Shown piece after piece: positions 17,085-25,939 of a stretch of DNA of 64,000 bases. Each line of letters begins with the position of its first letter. The first letter of the stretch is position 1. A model generated the notes under the pieces. That model was not told the origin of the DNA. It saw nothing but the letters and a program-made list of their open reading frames with translations, and made no database searches. The DNA comes from Parapedobacter defluvii. GTDB taxonomy: Bacteria; Bacteroidota; Bacteroidia; Sphingobacteriales; Sphingobacteriaceae. Both the position numbers and the translations under genes were made by a program. The stretch lies in assembly GCF_014642075.1 (NCBI RefSeq), contig NZ_BMIK01000022.1, forward strand, positions 30,079 to 94,078, read 5' to 3'.

Positions 17085-18044
17085 TTAAAGATTTACTACA
17101 TTTATAGATTTACCCTCAAGAAATGCCGCCAAATTTGAAACCACCATTTTCATCATGCGACTTCTTGCCTCGCGGGTAGCCCAGGCAATATGAGGCGTAA
17201 TGAGGCAACTTTCGATACCAAACAACGGATGGTCCGAAGGAGGAGGCTCGGTGGATAGGACGTCCAGTCCGGCTCCGGCCAATTGTCCACGCTTCAGTGC
17301 ATCGGCTAAATCTTCTTCTACGATAATCGGACCTCTGGACGTATTGAGCAGAAAGGCACTCGCTTTCATTTTGGCCAGCGTTCCGGCATGGATCAATCCC
17401 TTTGTCTGTGGAGTAAGCGGACAATGGATACTCACCACGTCCGACTGTTCCAACAATTCATCCAAACTCGCCCAGCTGAAATTACGGCGATGGGATTGAT
17501 CGGTCTTTGTGCGGCTATATCCCAGTATTTTCATTCCAAATGCCGATGCTACATCGGCCACTTGCTGGCCGATATCACCAAATCCGATGATACCCAATGT
17601 TTTCCCCGAAAGTTCAACCAACGGGTATTCCCAGAAACAGAAATCGGGCGACTGCGACCACTTGCCTTTGGTTACACTATCACTGTGCCGTTGCACCCGT
17701 TGACATAATTCCAACAAGAGCGCAAATGTCAGCTGTACCACCGAATTGGTACCATATCCCGGCACATTGGTTACTACGACACCCCGTTGTTTGGCAACGT
17801 CTACATCGATGATGTTATAACCGGTAGCTAATACGCCGATATACCTCAATTTGGGAAGCTTTTCCAAGGTAGTCTTATCCAGCGGCACTTTGTTGGTGAA
17901 TAGGGCCTCAGCGTCTTTTGCACGCTCCACAATATCCGGCACAGCAGTACGGTCATAAACAGTCAGGTTTCCATGCTGTTGCAGGTCACTCCAGCTTAAA
18001 TCGCCCGGATTTAAGGTATAGCCATCTAATACAACGAGGTTCAT
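17085..18044 (-). CDS. D-2-hydroxyacid dehydrogenase, glycerate/hydroxypyruvate-reductase-like
   Basis: 319 residues. The substrate domain has ATGYNIIDVDVAKQRG, followed by the Rossmann motif IIGFGDIGQQVA, the Arg segment NTSRGPIV, a Glu in LSTEPPP and the His in ITPHIAWATREA. The overall pattern is closest to glycerate (hydroxypyruvate) dehydrogenases of the family, but substrate choice cannot be read from sequence. An AAAGGA nine bases before the ATG is a possible ribosome-binding site. It is the first gene of a two-gene unit with the phosphoesterase and diverges from the Mrp operon. Confidence 0.82.
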   Translation of the reverse strand: MNLVVLDGYTLNPGDLSWSDLQQHGNLTVYDRTAVPDIVERAKDAEALFTNKVPLDKTTLEKLPKLRYIGVLATGYNIIDVDVAKQRGVVVTNVPGYGTNSVVQLTFALLLELCQRVQRHSDSVTKGKWSQSPDFCFWEYPLVELSGKTLGIIGFGDIGQQVADVASAFGMKILGYSRTKTDQSHRRNFSWASLDELLEQSDVVSIHCPLTPQTKGLIHAGTLAKMKASAFLLNTSRGPIIVEEDLADALKRGQLAGAGLDVLSTEPPPSDHPLFGIESCLITPHIAWATREARSRMMKMVVSNLAAFLEGKSINVVNL

Positions 18045-18119
18045 TTGCGTATTTCCTTTAGAATCTCAATAATAAGAAGAACTTTTCAAATACGGGAAAT
18101 ATTCCACTTTTTTCAATTT

Positions 18120-18153
18120 TTTGACGATACCCTTGGCAGAATTTATATATTTT
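18120..18153 (+). promoter_or_regulatory. Candidate promoter of the mrp operon
   Basis: TTTG (18120-18123) and TATATTTT (18146-18153, seven of eight bases of TAnnTTTG) are separated by 22 bases, slightly more than usual. The same stretch also reads TTGACG-N17-TATATA (18121-18149), a sigma-70-like pattern. Either places the start about 20-25 bases before the mrpA ATG. Confidence 0.4.
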
Positions 18154-18177
18154 AGTCACCGTTCAAACAAAAGGCAA

Positions 18178-20487
18178 ATGTTAATTGCGGTTCTGTCAGG
18201 TTTAATTGTTTCTATTTTATACGTCCCCTTTGGTAAATACCTCAAAGGCAGGCTTTCCATTTGTGTGTCGCTGTTGCCGATCACCCTGTTTGCTTATTTT
18301 GCCAGTTTTATCCCTTCTATCCGCGGAGGCAACCATGTTACCTTTCACTATCCGTGGGTTCCTTCCCTGGGTGTCAATTTTGATTTCCACCTGGACGGGC
18401 TTTCTCTCCTATTCAGTTTATTGATTACGGGTATAGGTTCATTGGTCTTTTTATATGCTGCACCTTACCTGCAGGGCCACCGATACCTCGATCGTTTCTA
18501 TGCCTACCTGAGTTTATTCATGGCAGCCATGCTGGGCGTTGTACTGGCCGATAATGTGTTGTTGTTGTTTATCTTTTGGGAACTTACGAGCATCAGCTCT
18601 TTTTTTCTGATCGGTTTTAACAACGATAATGCCGATTCGAGGAAAAGCTCATTAATTGCATTGGGGATAACCGCCGGGGGAGGTTTTTTCCTGATGGCCG
18701 GTTTGATTCTGATGGGTCATCTTTCGGGCAGTTACTCAATCCAGGAGATGCTGGGCACGAATGAGTACCTGAAAAGCCATGCGCTGTATGGATGGATACT
18801 GGCATTAGTATTTGCAGGAGCATTCACGAAATCGGCGCAATTCCCTTTCCATTTCTGGCTCCCGGGAGCAATGAAAGCTCCTACGCCGGTGTCGGCTTAT
18901 CTACATTCTGCCACTATGGTAAAGGCTGGCATATACCTGCTTGCCCGGCTCAATCCGGTGTTGGGCGGCACGGATTACTGGATGTACCCGCTCGTTATTG
19001 TTGGCGGTCTCACCATGCTTTACAGTGCGTTCCATTCCCTGTTCCGAACGGATTTGAAAGCCATATTGGCTTATTCAACCATCGCAGCACTGGGTATACT
19101 GGTTTTTCTCATCGGTATCGGCACCCCGGAATCGTTACTGGCAGCTTCGGTATTTATTTTGGTTCACGCATTATATAAAGCATCGCTATTTCTTACCACG
19201 GGCGTAATTGACCATGAAACAGGCACCCGTGATATCACGCAATTGGGTGGACTCCGTAAGGTTTTATGGCCGCTTTCCATTGCGGGGGTAGTAGCCGCTC
19301 TATCAAGCGCCGGTGTACCGCTTACCTTTGGCTTCATTGGCAAAGATCTGATCTACGAGGCAACGTTACACACACAGGGCATATTACCGATTGTTCTCAC
19401 CGCGGTTGCCGTGCTTACCAACATATGGGTTTTATACGCCGGTTTTCTCGCAGGCATCAAACCTTTTGCCGGGGCGCTCCCCGAACGTTATGCTCACATC
19501 CACCTTCCAAATCCACTGATGTGGCTTGCCCCATTGCTGTTAGCGCTCTTGGGTTTATTATTTGGATGCTTCCCGTTTCTCGTGGATGGGGCCTTGTTGA
19601 ATCCAGCCGCGCGGGCGATACTCCAGGCACCTATCGGAACACCTTTGAAGATCTGGCATGGTTTCAATCCTGTACTATTGCTCAGCGGCATCACATTGGC
19701 AATCGGCACCTTGCTGTATGTGATACGGAAGCCGTCATCTCACAACTTGGCTTTCGTTGAGCGGTTCAATACGCTTTCTCCCCGATATATCGTTGGCCGG
19801 ATTGCCCGCTTTGCCAAGGTAATATCCCGTCGCTATACAAATACGCTACACAACGGCTTTCTACGGGTGTACTTACTACGGATTATCGTATTTGCCGTTT
19901 TACTGCTTGGATTCCGGCTGTTTACAGGGGGGGCCGTCAGCCTGACCTTAAACCACCTCTCTCCGATCAGTGCATATGAAATCATCGTAGCAGCCATTCT
20001 CATTGGGGCGATATTTCTGGCGGTCACCACGCCGTCGCGGCTTACCGCCGTGGTAGCCACCAGCGTCATCGGCTACTGCATTTGCCTCCAATTCGTATTT
20101 TACAGCGCACCCGATTTGGCGATGACCCAGTTTTCCATCGATACGCTCACGGTGGTTCTGTTCGTACTGGTACTTTTCCGGCTCCCACCCTTTCTCAATT
20201 TTGCGAACCGCTCAACCCGTCTGCGCGATTGGACAGTTGCATTGGCTTTCGGTGCCGTAATCTCACTGATTGCCATCCAGGTATTGAACCAGCCATTTGA
20301 CGAGGCCGTCAGCCGCTTTTACGGTGACAACGCATACACGTTGGCTAAGGGAAAAAACGTGGTCAACGTAATTCTTGTCGATTTCAGAGGTTTCGACACG
20401 ATGTTCGAAATTGTGGTATTGAGTATTGCAGCCATCGGCGTATTCAGTTTATTGAAATTAAGGCTTAAAGCATCGGAAAAAGAATAA
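18178..20487 (+). CDS. mrpA: Na+/H+ antiporter subunit A (MrpA/MnhA)
   Basis: 769 residues from the ATG at 18178; a TTG at 18121 would lie within the promoter. It is related to complex I subunit NuoL/ND5: the proton-translocation core has [14 protein letters not shown], the key Lys region [36 protein letters not shown] (cited as the conserved ND5 block, with FHFWLP and HSATMVKAG), then the long C-terminal MrpA-specific extension with [13 protein letters not shown] and [12 protein letters not shown]. Around 20 transmembrane helices. First gene of a complete seven-subunit operon mediating Na+ efflux and pH homeostasis. Confidence 0.93.
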   Translation: MLIAVLSGLIVSILYVPFGKYLKGRLSICVSLLPITLFAYFASFIPSIRGGNHVTFHYPWVPSLGVNFDFHLDGLSLLFSLLITGIGSLVFLYAAPYLQGHRYLDRFYAYLSLFMAAMLGVVLADNVLLLFIFWELTSISSFFLIGFNNDNADSRKSSLIALGITAGGGFFLMAGLILMGHLSGSYSIQEMLGTNEYLKSHALYGWILALVFAGAFTKSAQFPFHFWLPGAMKAPTPVSAYLHSATMVKAGIYLLARLNPVLGGTDYWMYPLVIVGGLTMLYSAFHSLFRTDLKAILAYSTIAALGILVFLIGIGTPESLLAASVFILVHALYKASLFLTTGVIDHETGTRDITQLGGLRKVLWPLSIAGVVAALSSAGVPLTFGFIGKDLIYEATLHTQGILPIVLTAVAVLTNIWVLYAGFLAGIKPFAGALPERYAHIHLPNPLMWLAPLLLALLGLLFGCFPFLVDGALLNPAARAILQAPIGTPLKIWHGFNPVLLLSGITLAIGTLLYVIRKPSSHNLAFVERFNTLSPRYIVGRIARFAKVISRRYTNTLHNGFLRVYLLRIIVFAVLLLGFRLFTGGAVSLTLNHLSPISAYEIIVAAILIGAIFLAVTTPSRLTAVVATSVIGYCICLQFVFYSAPDLAMTQFSIDTLTVVLFVLVLFRLPPFLNFANRSTRLRDWTVALAFGAVISLIAIQVLNQPFDEAVSRFYGDNAYTLAKGKNVVNVILVDFRGFDTMFEIVVLSIAAIGVFSLLKLRLKASEKE

Positions 20488-20488
20488 T

Positions 20489-20902
20489 ATGAACAGCTCC
20501 ATTTTAAAAACTGCGTCCAATTACCTGCTGCCCATTTTGCTGCTCTTCTCCGTCTTTCTGTTGCTGCGGGGGCATTATCACCCCGGCGGCGGATTCGTGG
20601 GCGGACTGATCGCTTCCATTGCTTTTGTACTGCATGGCTTTACCCACGGAACAGATGCTACGTTGCGACTGCTCCGGATCCATCCGGGTGTGCTGATCCC
20701 AGTAGGCCTGGGGCTTGCGGCGCTGAGCATGTTTGCGCCTGTATTAACCGGACAGCCGGTGATGACCGGATTGTGGATTGAAGAGCCCCTGCCCGTGATT
20801 GGCCTGATCGGCTCAGCATTGTTCTTCGACCTAGGGGTATACCTGGTGGTTATTGGAGTCGTACTCACCATTCTGTTTACCATTTCCCAATACAGCGAAT
20901 AA
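20489..20902 (+). CDS. mrpB: Na+/H+ antiporter subunit B
   Basis: 137 residues with four predicted helices. The MrpB signature [15 protein letters not shown] is clear, as in the MnhB domain family. It begins one base after the mrpA stop codon. Together with MrpA's C-terminal region it forms part of the membrane arm of the antiporter. Confidence 0.93.
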   Translation: MNSSILKTASNYLLPILLLFSVFLLLRGHYHPGGGFVGGLIASIAFVLHGFTHGTDATLRLLRIHPGVLIPVGLGLAALSMFAPVLTGQPVMTGLWIEEPLPVIGLIGSALFFDLGVYLVVIGVVLTILFTISQYSE

Positions 20903-20904
20903 GC

Positions 20905-21261
20905 ATGGAAATTGTACTGGTTCTACTAATCGGCATACTGTACGCTTCGGGCATCTTCATGCTGCTCCGAAGGAGCATGGTGAAACTGTTGATCGGACTT
21001 ACTTTGCTGGGAAATGGTGCCAACCTGTTGATTTTCTTACTGGGTAGGATTACCAAAGGAAAACCACCGGTCATTGATACCGCGGCCAAACTGTTTACCG
21101 ACGTGTATGCCGATCCGGTTCCGCAAGCGTTGATTTTGACAGCGATTGTCATCAGTTTTGGTCTGCAGGCGTTTGCCATCGTTTTATTAAAACGGGTTTA
21201 TGTACTGGTCAATTCAGATGATCTCGACGATTTGAACACACCGGAGGAAGAAGACATATGA
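20905..21261 (+). CDS. mrpC: Na+/H+ antiporter subunit C
   Basis: 118 residues, a NuoK-like three-helix protein. LIGLTLLGNGANLLIFLLG is the second helix with the family's buried polar residues, and DPVPQALILTAIVISFG is the diagnostic third-helix start. It starts two bases after mrpB and overlaps mrpD by ATGA. Confidence 0.93.
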   Translation: MEIVLVLLIGILYASGIFMLLRRSMVKLLIGLTLLGNGANLLIFLLGRITKGKPPVIDTAAKLFTDVYADPVPQALILTAIVISFGLQAFAIVLLKRVYVLVNSDDLDDLNTPEEEDI

Positions 21262-22781
21262 CAGATAACACACTTATTTTTCCGGTGCTTACACACCTCT
21301 TCACAGCCATCGTATCGCTCTTTTTCTGGCAGAAGACGGTCTCCCAGCGCATAATCAGCATTGTGGGAAGCGCCGTTGCCATGGGGCTATCCATCGAATT
21401 GTTCGTCAAGGTATGGACCGGTGGTATCCTCACCCTGCAGGCGGCAGGCTGGGATGCTCCTTTCGGTATTTCCTTTGTGGCCGACGTATTCAGTTGCAGC
21501 ATGGTGCTGCTCACCTCGTTTTCGGGGTTTGCCGTATCGTTGTATTCGGCTACAGGCATCGCGCGCGCGCGGATGCTGTATGGCTATTTCCCCATCTTTC
21601 ATTTCCTGTTGATGGGGCTCAACGGTGCATTCCTGACGGGTGATATCTTCAATCTTTACGTGTGGTTTGAAGTCATTATCATCGCGTCTTTTGTGCTTAT
21701 GACATTAGGCGGCAGAAAGGCACAGATCGAGGGGTCCGTCAAATACATGGCGATGAACATCCTGGCTTCTGCATTTTTTCTTACCGGCATCGGCATTCTG
21801 TACGGCATCACCGGTACGCTCAACATGGCCGATCTATCGCTGAAAATCAGTGCGCTTGAAAACCGTAAATTAGTGGATATCACCGCCATCTTTTTTGTAA
21901 TTGGATTTGGTATCAAGTCTGCGGTATTCCCTTTATATTTCTGGCTCCCCTCCTCTTACCATACGCCCCCATCGGCTGTAGCAGCAGTATTCGGTGGTTT
22001 ATTGACCAAAGTAGGCATCTATGCGTTGTTCCGCGTCTTCACGTTGATTTTTATTCCGGACAACTTTCTCAGTACGTTATTGGTGGCATTAGCCATATTC
22101 ACCATCCTGACTGGTACGTTTGGCGCCGTCATCAAAAACAATATCAGGCGCGTATTTTCCTACCTTATTGTCTGCCACATCGGCTTCATGGTAGGCGGAT
22201 TGGGCATGTACTCAGAGATTGCGCTCACGGGCGCACTATTCTACCTGTTTCACGATATTTTGGTCAAGACAAACAGTTTTCTCATTGCAGGGCTCATCCG
22301 GAAACTACGCGGCACCATGAACATGGAAAAACTGGGTGGACTCTATGCTGAATACCCACTGCTTTCCCTGTTAATAGCCATCGTATTTTTCTCGCTGGTG
22401 GGCATACCTCCCCTATCCGGATTCTGGCCGAAAATCTATCTGTTTGAAGCCGGGTTTATGGATCGTCACTATGTGCTGATCGGAGCAATTATTGTCGGTA
22501 GCTTTGCTACACTCTACGTAATTGCCAACCTGTGGGCGCAGGTTTTTTGGAAAAATCCACCGGAGACGCCGGGCGACAGTCCGCTCACGGACGATTTCAA
22601 ACCCATGACACGCTTCCGGAAAGCCCTGTTAGTTGCCCCCATTGCCTTTTTAGCAGCCATTACGTTGTATGTTGGTTTGGGAGCGGAGAACATTACGCTG
22701 GTGGTTCAGCATATTGCACGAGAAATGAAAGATCCATCGCCGTATATCGAAGCTGTTTTGAGCAAAAATATACCACAATAA
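21258..22781 (+). CDS. mrpD: Na+/H+ antiporter subunit D
   Basis: 507 residues, a second ND2/ND4/ND5-type proton-pumping subunit. Conserved features include YVWFEVIIIASFVL (Glu), FGIKSAVFPLYFWLPSSY (Lys), TPPSAVAAVFGGLLTKVG and FHDILVKTNSF. About 14 helices. It overlaps mrpC by four bases and is followed 11 bases later by mrpE. Confidence 0.94.
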   Translation: MTDNTLIFPVLTHLFTAIVSLFFWQKTVSQRIISIVGSAVAMGLSIELFVKVWTGGILTLQAAGWDAPFGISFVADVFSCSMVLLTSFSGFAVSLYSATGIARARMLYGYFPIFHFLLMGLNGAFLTGDIFNLYVWFEVIIIASFVLMTLGGRKAQIEGSVKYMAMNILASAFFLTGIGILYGITGTLNMADLSLKISALENRKLVDITAIFFVIGFGIKSAVFPLYFWLPSSYHTPPSAVAAVFGGLLTKVGIYALFRVFTLIFIPDNFLSTLLVALAIFTILTGTFGAVIKNNIRRVFSYLIVCHIGFMVGGLGMYSEIALTGALFYLFHDILVKTNSFLIAGLIRKLRGTMNMEKLGGLYAEYPLLSLLIAIVFFSLVGIPPLSGFWPKIYLFEAGFMDRHYVLIGAIIVGSFATLYVIANLWAQVFWKNPPETPGDSPLTDDFKPMTRFRKALLVAPIAFLAAITLYVGLGAENITLVVQHIAREMKDPSPYIEAVLSKNIPQ

Positions 22782-22792
22782 TTAGGAATGCC

Positions 22793-23269
22793 ATGGTAAA
22801 ACAATTTTTGATGAACCTTTTGCTCTCCTTTATTTGGGTAGCCTTAACAGGAGTGCTGTATTACACAAACTTCCTGTTTGGTTTTGCAATCGGTTTTTTT
22901 CTGATGTGGTTGATGAATCGCAACGAGAGCGATCAGCGCTATTTTACGCGGGTACCCAAAATCATTGGTTTTTTCCTGTATTTTCTCTATGAAATGATCA
23001 AAGCCAATATACAGGTTGCTTACGATGTGGTGACACCGAAATTTTTCATGAAACCGGGAATTGTAAAATATCCGATGAACGCAAAAAGCGAAATCGAGAT
23101 TAATTTGCTTTCCACGGTAATATCGCTGACACCGGGTACGCTGATTCTCGACGTGAGCGAAGACCGAAAGGTATTGTATATCCACGTGATGTATTTGAAA
23201 GATAAGGAGCAGTTTATCCAGCAAATTAAAGACGGCTTCGAACGGAGGTTATTGGAAATCTTACGATGA
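22793..23269 (+). CDS. mrpE: Na+/H+ antiporter subunit E
   Basis: 158 residues from the ATG at 22793; the frame is open further upstream inside mrpD but that part is not MrpE-like. Two N-terminal helices precede the cytoplasmic-type domain with IKANIQVAYDVVTP, LLSTVISLTPGTLILDVS and LYIHVMYLKD, all typical of MrpE. Its stop overlaps the mrpF start. Confidence 0.92.
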   Translation: MVKQFLMNLLLSFIWVALTGVLYYTNFLFGFAIGFFLMWLMNRNESDQRYFTRVPKIIGFFLYFLYEMIKANIQVAYDVVTPKFFMKPGIVKYPMNAKSEIEINLLSTVISLTPGTLILDVSEDRKVLYIHVMYLKDKEQFIQQIKDGFERRLLEILR

Positions 23270-23538
23270 CACTGAGCACTTACATAGACTACGTGATTTT
23301 ACCCATCCTGGGATTGTCCTTGCTACTGGTTTTTATCCGGCTGCTCCGGGGGCCGAATGTGGTTGATCGCGTTATCGCCCTGGATCTGCTCATTACCATT
23401 GGCGTAAGTGTCATTACGGTATACAGCATCAGCACGGAGAAATCAACTTTTATTGACGTGGCGATGATCCTTGCACTGATTGCCTTTTTGGGTACCATCG
23501 CATTTGCATATTATTTAGAAAAGAGAGGTAGAAAATGA
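23266..23538 (+). CDS. mrpF: Na+/H+ antiporter subunit F
   Basis: 90 residues with three helices. The block RLLRGPNVVDRVIALDLL followed by FIDVAMILALIAFLGTIAFA is diagnostic of MrpF. The gene overlaps both neighbours by ATGA, showing tight translational coupling through the end of the operon. Confidence 0.93.
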   Translation: MTLSTYIDYVILPILGLSLLLVFIRLLRGPNVVDRVIALDLLITIGVSVITVYSISTEKSTFIDVAMILALIAFLGTIAFAYYLEKRGRK

Positions 23539-23915
23539 TAGCTATTCTAATCGGCATCCTATGCACCATCGGTGCATTAGCCATTCTCATCGCTGCAATT
23601 GGTATCCTACGCATGCCAGACTTTTACCTGCGCCTGTCCGTCACCGTCAAAGCGGCTACCCTGGGTGGCGGTCTTTTACTGCTTTGTGCCGCATTTTATT
23701 TTCCGGAAGAGGTTTCCGTAACCACCAAAGCAGTGGCCATCATCTTCTTTCTGACGCTTACAGCTCCGGTTGCTGCCCACCTCATCGCCCGGGCAGCCTA
23801 TTTCATCGGCACCGAAAAATGGAGTGGTACAGTACGAGACGATCTTGCCGGCATGTACGACAAAGAGACGCATAAACTCAGCAGCGGAAAAAAGGATACA
23901 GAAAACTTCATGTAA
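23535..23915 (+). CDS. mrpG: Na+/H+ antiporter subunit G
   Basis: 126 residues with three helices. GILRMPDFYLRLSVTVKAAT and LFLTAPVAAHLIARAAY-like sequence (here FLTLTAPVAAHLIARAA) identify MrpG. It is the last gene of the operon; the next gene is convergent five bases beyond the stop. Confidence 0.92.
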   Translation: MIAILIGILCTIGALAILIAAIGILRMPDFYLRLSVTVKAATLGGGLLLLCAAFYFPEEVSVTTKAVAIIFFLTLTAPVAAHLIARAAYFIGTEKWSGTVRDDLAGMYDKETHKLSSGKKDTENFM

Positions 23916-23920
23916 TTGCA

Positions 23921-24469
23921 CTATTTCGGCAAATGAAACCGGAATCCCGTGCCGATAATCAACCCGTTCGAAAATACAGGTTGATTGGGAAGCTTGTCTG
24001 CTTTTGCTCCTGTCCCCACTCCCCCAATCTCTATAAAGTAATTGCCGTTTCTCCGGAAAAAAAACTCGAAACCAAACAGACCGTACCCACCGAATTTGGT
24101 ACGGTCGGAAGAAAATTTATCCGAAGGAAACAGGCCAACGATGCCTCCTTCACTGTATAACCGGATGTCTCCTACATAACCAACTACCCCAATAAAGCCG
24201 AGTGAGGCATTGGAATAAGGTGTCCACGTTGTTGCCTCTTGGTCTGGATGCTCATAAAATAGGATATTGCCCCGCAAACGCACAGCTACCCTATCGTTCG
24301 CAAAATAAGGACTTGTAATGTTCAACCCCGCTCCGAAATCCTTTTGGTATTGATTCAGTTGAAAACCAAATCCGACACCCCGATCCAAGGGGGTATCCTG
24401 TCCAAATAACGCAAAGGTGTAGCATAGAAACACCACCCCACAGATAAGATACCTTTTTGTCCTGTCCAT
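23921..24469 (-). CDS. Exported hypothetical protein, small beta-barrel-like
   Basis: 182 residues. A signal peptide (CGVVFLCYTFALFGQ) precedes a glycine- and aromatic-rich sequence with repeated alternating strands (GVGFGFQLNQYQKDFGAGLNI, YGLFGFEFFFRR) and a C terminus IIGTGFRFHLPK, suggesting a small outer-membrane barrel of about eight strands. I recognise no named family. Its leader carries copy A of the duplicated structured element (24496-24559), and a TAATTTTG -7 box lies at 24620-24613 on the minus strand, predicting a leader of about 135 bases. Confidence 0.7.
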   Translation of the reverse strand: MDRTKRYLICGVVFLCYTFALFGQDTPLDRGVGFGFQLNQYQKDFGAGLNITSPYFANDRVAVRLRGNILFYEHPDQEATTWTPYSNASLGFIGVVGYVGDIRLYSEGGIVGLFPSDKFSSDRTKFGGYGLFGFEFFFRRNGNYFIEIGGVGTGAKADKLPNQPVFSNGLIIGTGFRFHLPK

Positions 24470-24495
24470 TCTAAAAGTCTTTGTTTTAACAATCG

Positions 24496-24559
24496 CATGG
24501 AACCTACATGATCATTTTTATCGCCTTTAGCGTAAGGCGATGAATAGGCAGGTTTTATC
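24496..24559 (-). promoter_or_regulatory. Structured 5'-leader element, copy A
   Basis: On the minus strand an outer helix (AACCTG/TAGGTT, with a G-U pair) encloses an 8-bp hairpin ATCGCCTT/AAGGCGAT. The flanks (GAT.AAACCTG at the 5' end, GGTTCCATG at the 3' end) are shared with copy B near 25.8 kb. The element ends 26 bases before the start codon at 24469. It fits no regulatory RNA family I know. Confidence 0.6.
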
Positions 24560-24634
24560 GATTCGTAAATCAGTGTTTAGAGGATAAGACGAGTCTATCC
24601 GCCGATGCGCTACAAAATTACGTCGATTAATGTC

Positions 24635-25747
24635 TTAGAATACCAAACATACGGGCGCGGGCACGGCAATGCGGTGCTGTGTATCGGTGAGCATACCTGT
24701 TTCTGTATTCCTTGCAAATACGACCACTTCATCCGTATTTTGGTTGGCAACCAGCAGGTACCTGCCATCCGGCGAAATCGCAAAGTTACGGGGTACGCGC
24801 CCTAATACCGATTGATTGCCTACCTTAACAAGCGTGCCATCTACACTCACACGGTAAATCGCCAGTGTGTTGGCGTCACCCCGATTAGAGGCATACAGAA
24901 ATTTCCCATCGGGTGATAATTTGATGTCGGCAGCCCCATTTTTCCCCGAGAAGCCTTCTTCGTTTATCTCTACTTCTTGCACAGCTTTCAACTGTTCATT
25001 CTGTTGCCGATAAACCATCACCTTGGCTGTCATTTCCTGTACGAGGTAAACTACACTTCCATCTGCGGATTGCGCAATGTGCCGTGGGCCACCACCCGGT
25101 GCACTTTTAACAAAGGGCGGTGTTGCCGGAACCAATGGATGGTCCGCATTCGTCGGTTGAAAATCGTAAATATTAATCTTATCCGTTCCAAGGTCCTGCA
25201 CATAGATGCGTCTTTCGTCGGGTGTAAAAAAAGCGGAATGCACATGCGGTTCCTGTTGCCTGGTTTTATCGGGCCCGCTACCCGTATGCTGAATCAATTG
25301 CTTAAGCGGACCCAGGCTGCCATCCCGCTCAATTGCAAACACGCTGATACTGCCACCGGTATAATTAGAGGCGATAACGTGTGTTCCCCCTTTATCGGTC
25401 GTGATATGGCACGGTGCATCTCCTTGCGTCAGCTGTTGGTTCAGTAATTTGAGTTTTCCCGTTGCCTTCTCATAGGTAAAGGCGCTAGCCGCGCCTCTGC
25501 CCGCTCCATTTTCATTGACCGCGTAGACATACTTTCCATCGGTGCTAAAGGTCAGGAAGGACGGGTTTTCCGATGCTGCCGTATTTTTCAGCGTGGCACT
25601 GCCTGTAGCCGGATCGAACGCATATACATAGATACCTTTGCTTTTCCCATTATCCGTATAGGTGCCGATCAATAGATCAATCGGGTGGTGCTGGGCAAAA
25701 ATCATGGTGGGTAATGTGATTAAGAGAAACGCAATTTGTGTTTTCAT
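24635..25747 (-). CDS. Exported lactonase-fold (6-phosphogluconolactonase-like) beta-propeller
   Basis: 370 residues from the ATG at 25747, chosen because MKTQIAFLLITLPTMIFAQ is a clean signal peptide; an upstream in-frame ATG (25834) would read through the structured leader. The seven-bladed propeller family (Lactonase, PF10282) shows in GTYTDNGKSKGIYVY, NPSFLTFSTDGKYVYAVNE, CHITTDKGGTHVIASNYTGG, EPHVHSAFFTPDERRIYV and NFAISPDGRYLLVANQNTD. Family members hydrolyse 6-phosphogluconolactone or other lactones, but this one is exported, so a periplasmic sugar lactone is more likely. Its leader carries copy B of the structured element and its own promoter. Confidence 0.85.
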   Translation of the reverse strand: MKTQIAFLLITLPTMIFAQHHPIDLLIGTYTDNGKSKGIYVYAFDPATGSATLKNTAASENPSFLTFSTDGKYVYAVNENGAGRGAASAFTYEKATGKLKLLNQQLTQGDAPCHITTDKGGTHVIASNYTGGSISVFAIERDGSLGPLKQLIQHTGSGPDKTRQQEPHVHSAFFTPDERRIYVQDLGTDKINIYDFQPTNADHPLVPATPPFVKSAPGGGPRHIAQSADGSVVYLVQEMTAKVMVYRQQNEQLKAVQEVEINEEGFSGKNGAADIKLSPDGKFLYASNRGDANTLAIYRVSVDGTLVKVGNQSVLGRVPRNFAISPDGRYLLVANQNTDEVVVFARNTETGMLTDTQHRIAVPAPVCLVF

Positions 25748-25774
25748 TCGAAAATGATCTATTCTTAGTTGCCA

Positions 25775-25832
25775 CATGGAACCTGCATATTCTTTGCCTT
25801 TTGTATTAGGCGTTGATAGGACAGGTTTCATC
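25775..25832 (-). promoter_or_regulatory. Structured 5'-leader element, copy B
   Basis: On the minus strand AACCTG pairs with CAGGTT (6 bp), enclosing a hairpin GCCT/AGGC. GAT.AAACCTG and GCAGGTTCCATG flanks match copy A. It ends 27 bases before the start codon at 25747. A promoter at 25868-25836 would place the transcription start at about its first base, so the leader would be little more than this element. Confidence 0.62.
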
Positions 25833-25835
25833 AAA

Positions 25836-25868
25836 CAAAGCTATAACTAGAGTCAAAAACCGTACAAT
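25836..25868 (-). promoter_or_regulatory. Candidate promoter of the lactonase-like gene
   Basis: Read on the minus strand, ATTG (25868-25865), 21 bases, then TAGCTTTG (25843-25836), a full match to TAnnTTTG with a near-match -33 box. Confidence 0.5.
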
Positions 25869-25939
25869 TTAGGAAGAAGAGGGATGACGAGTGATCATCT
25901 TCTCTCCCTCTCCCCCCACTGGTTCTTCTCTTAATGCGG

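Noticed and set aside
25870..25930. Purine/pyrimidine-rich GAAGAG...CTCTCC imperfect hairpin downstream of the sugar isomerase
   Set aside because: Pairing is patchy and lacks a T tract, so it is not called a terminator.
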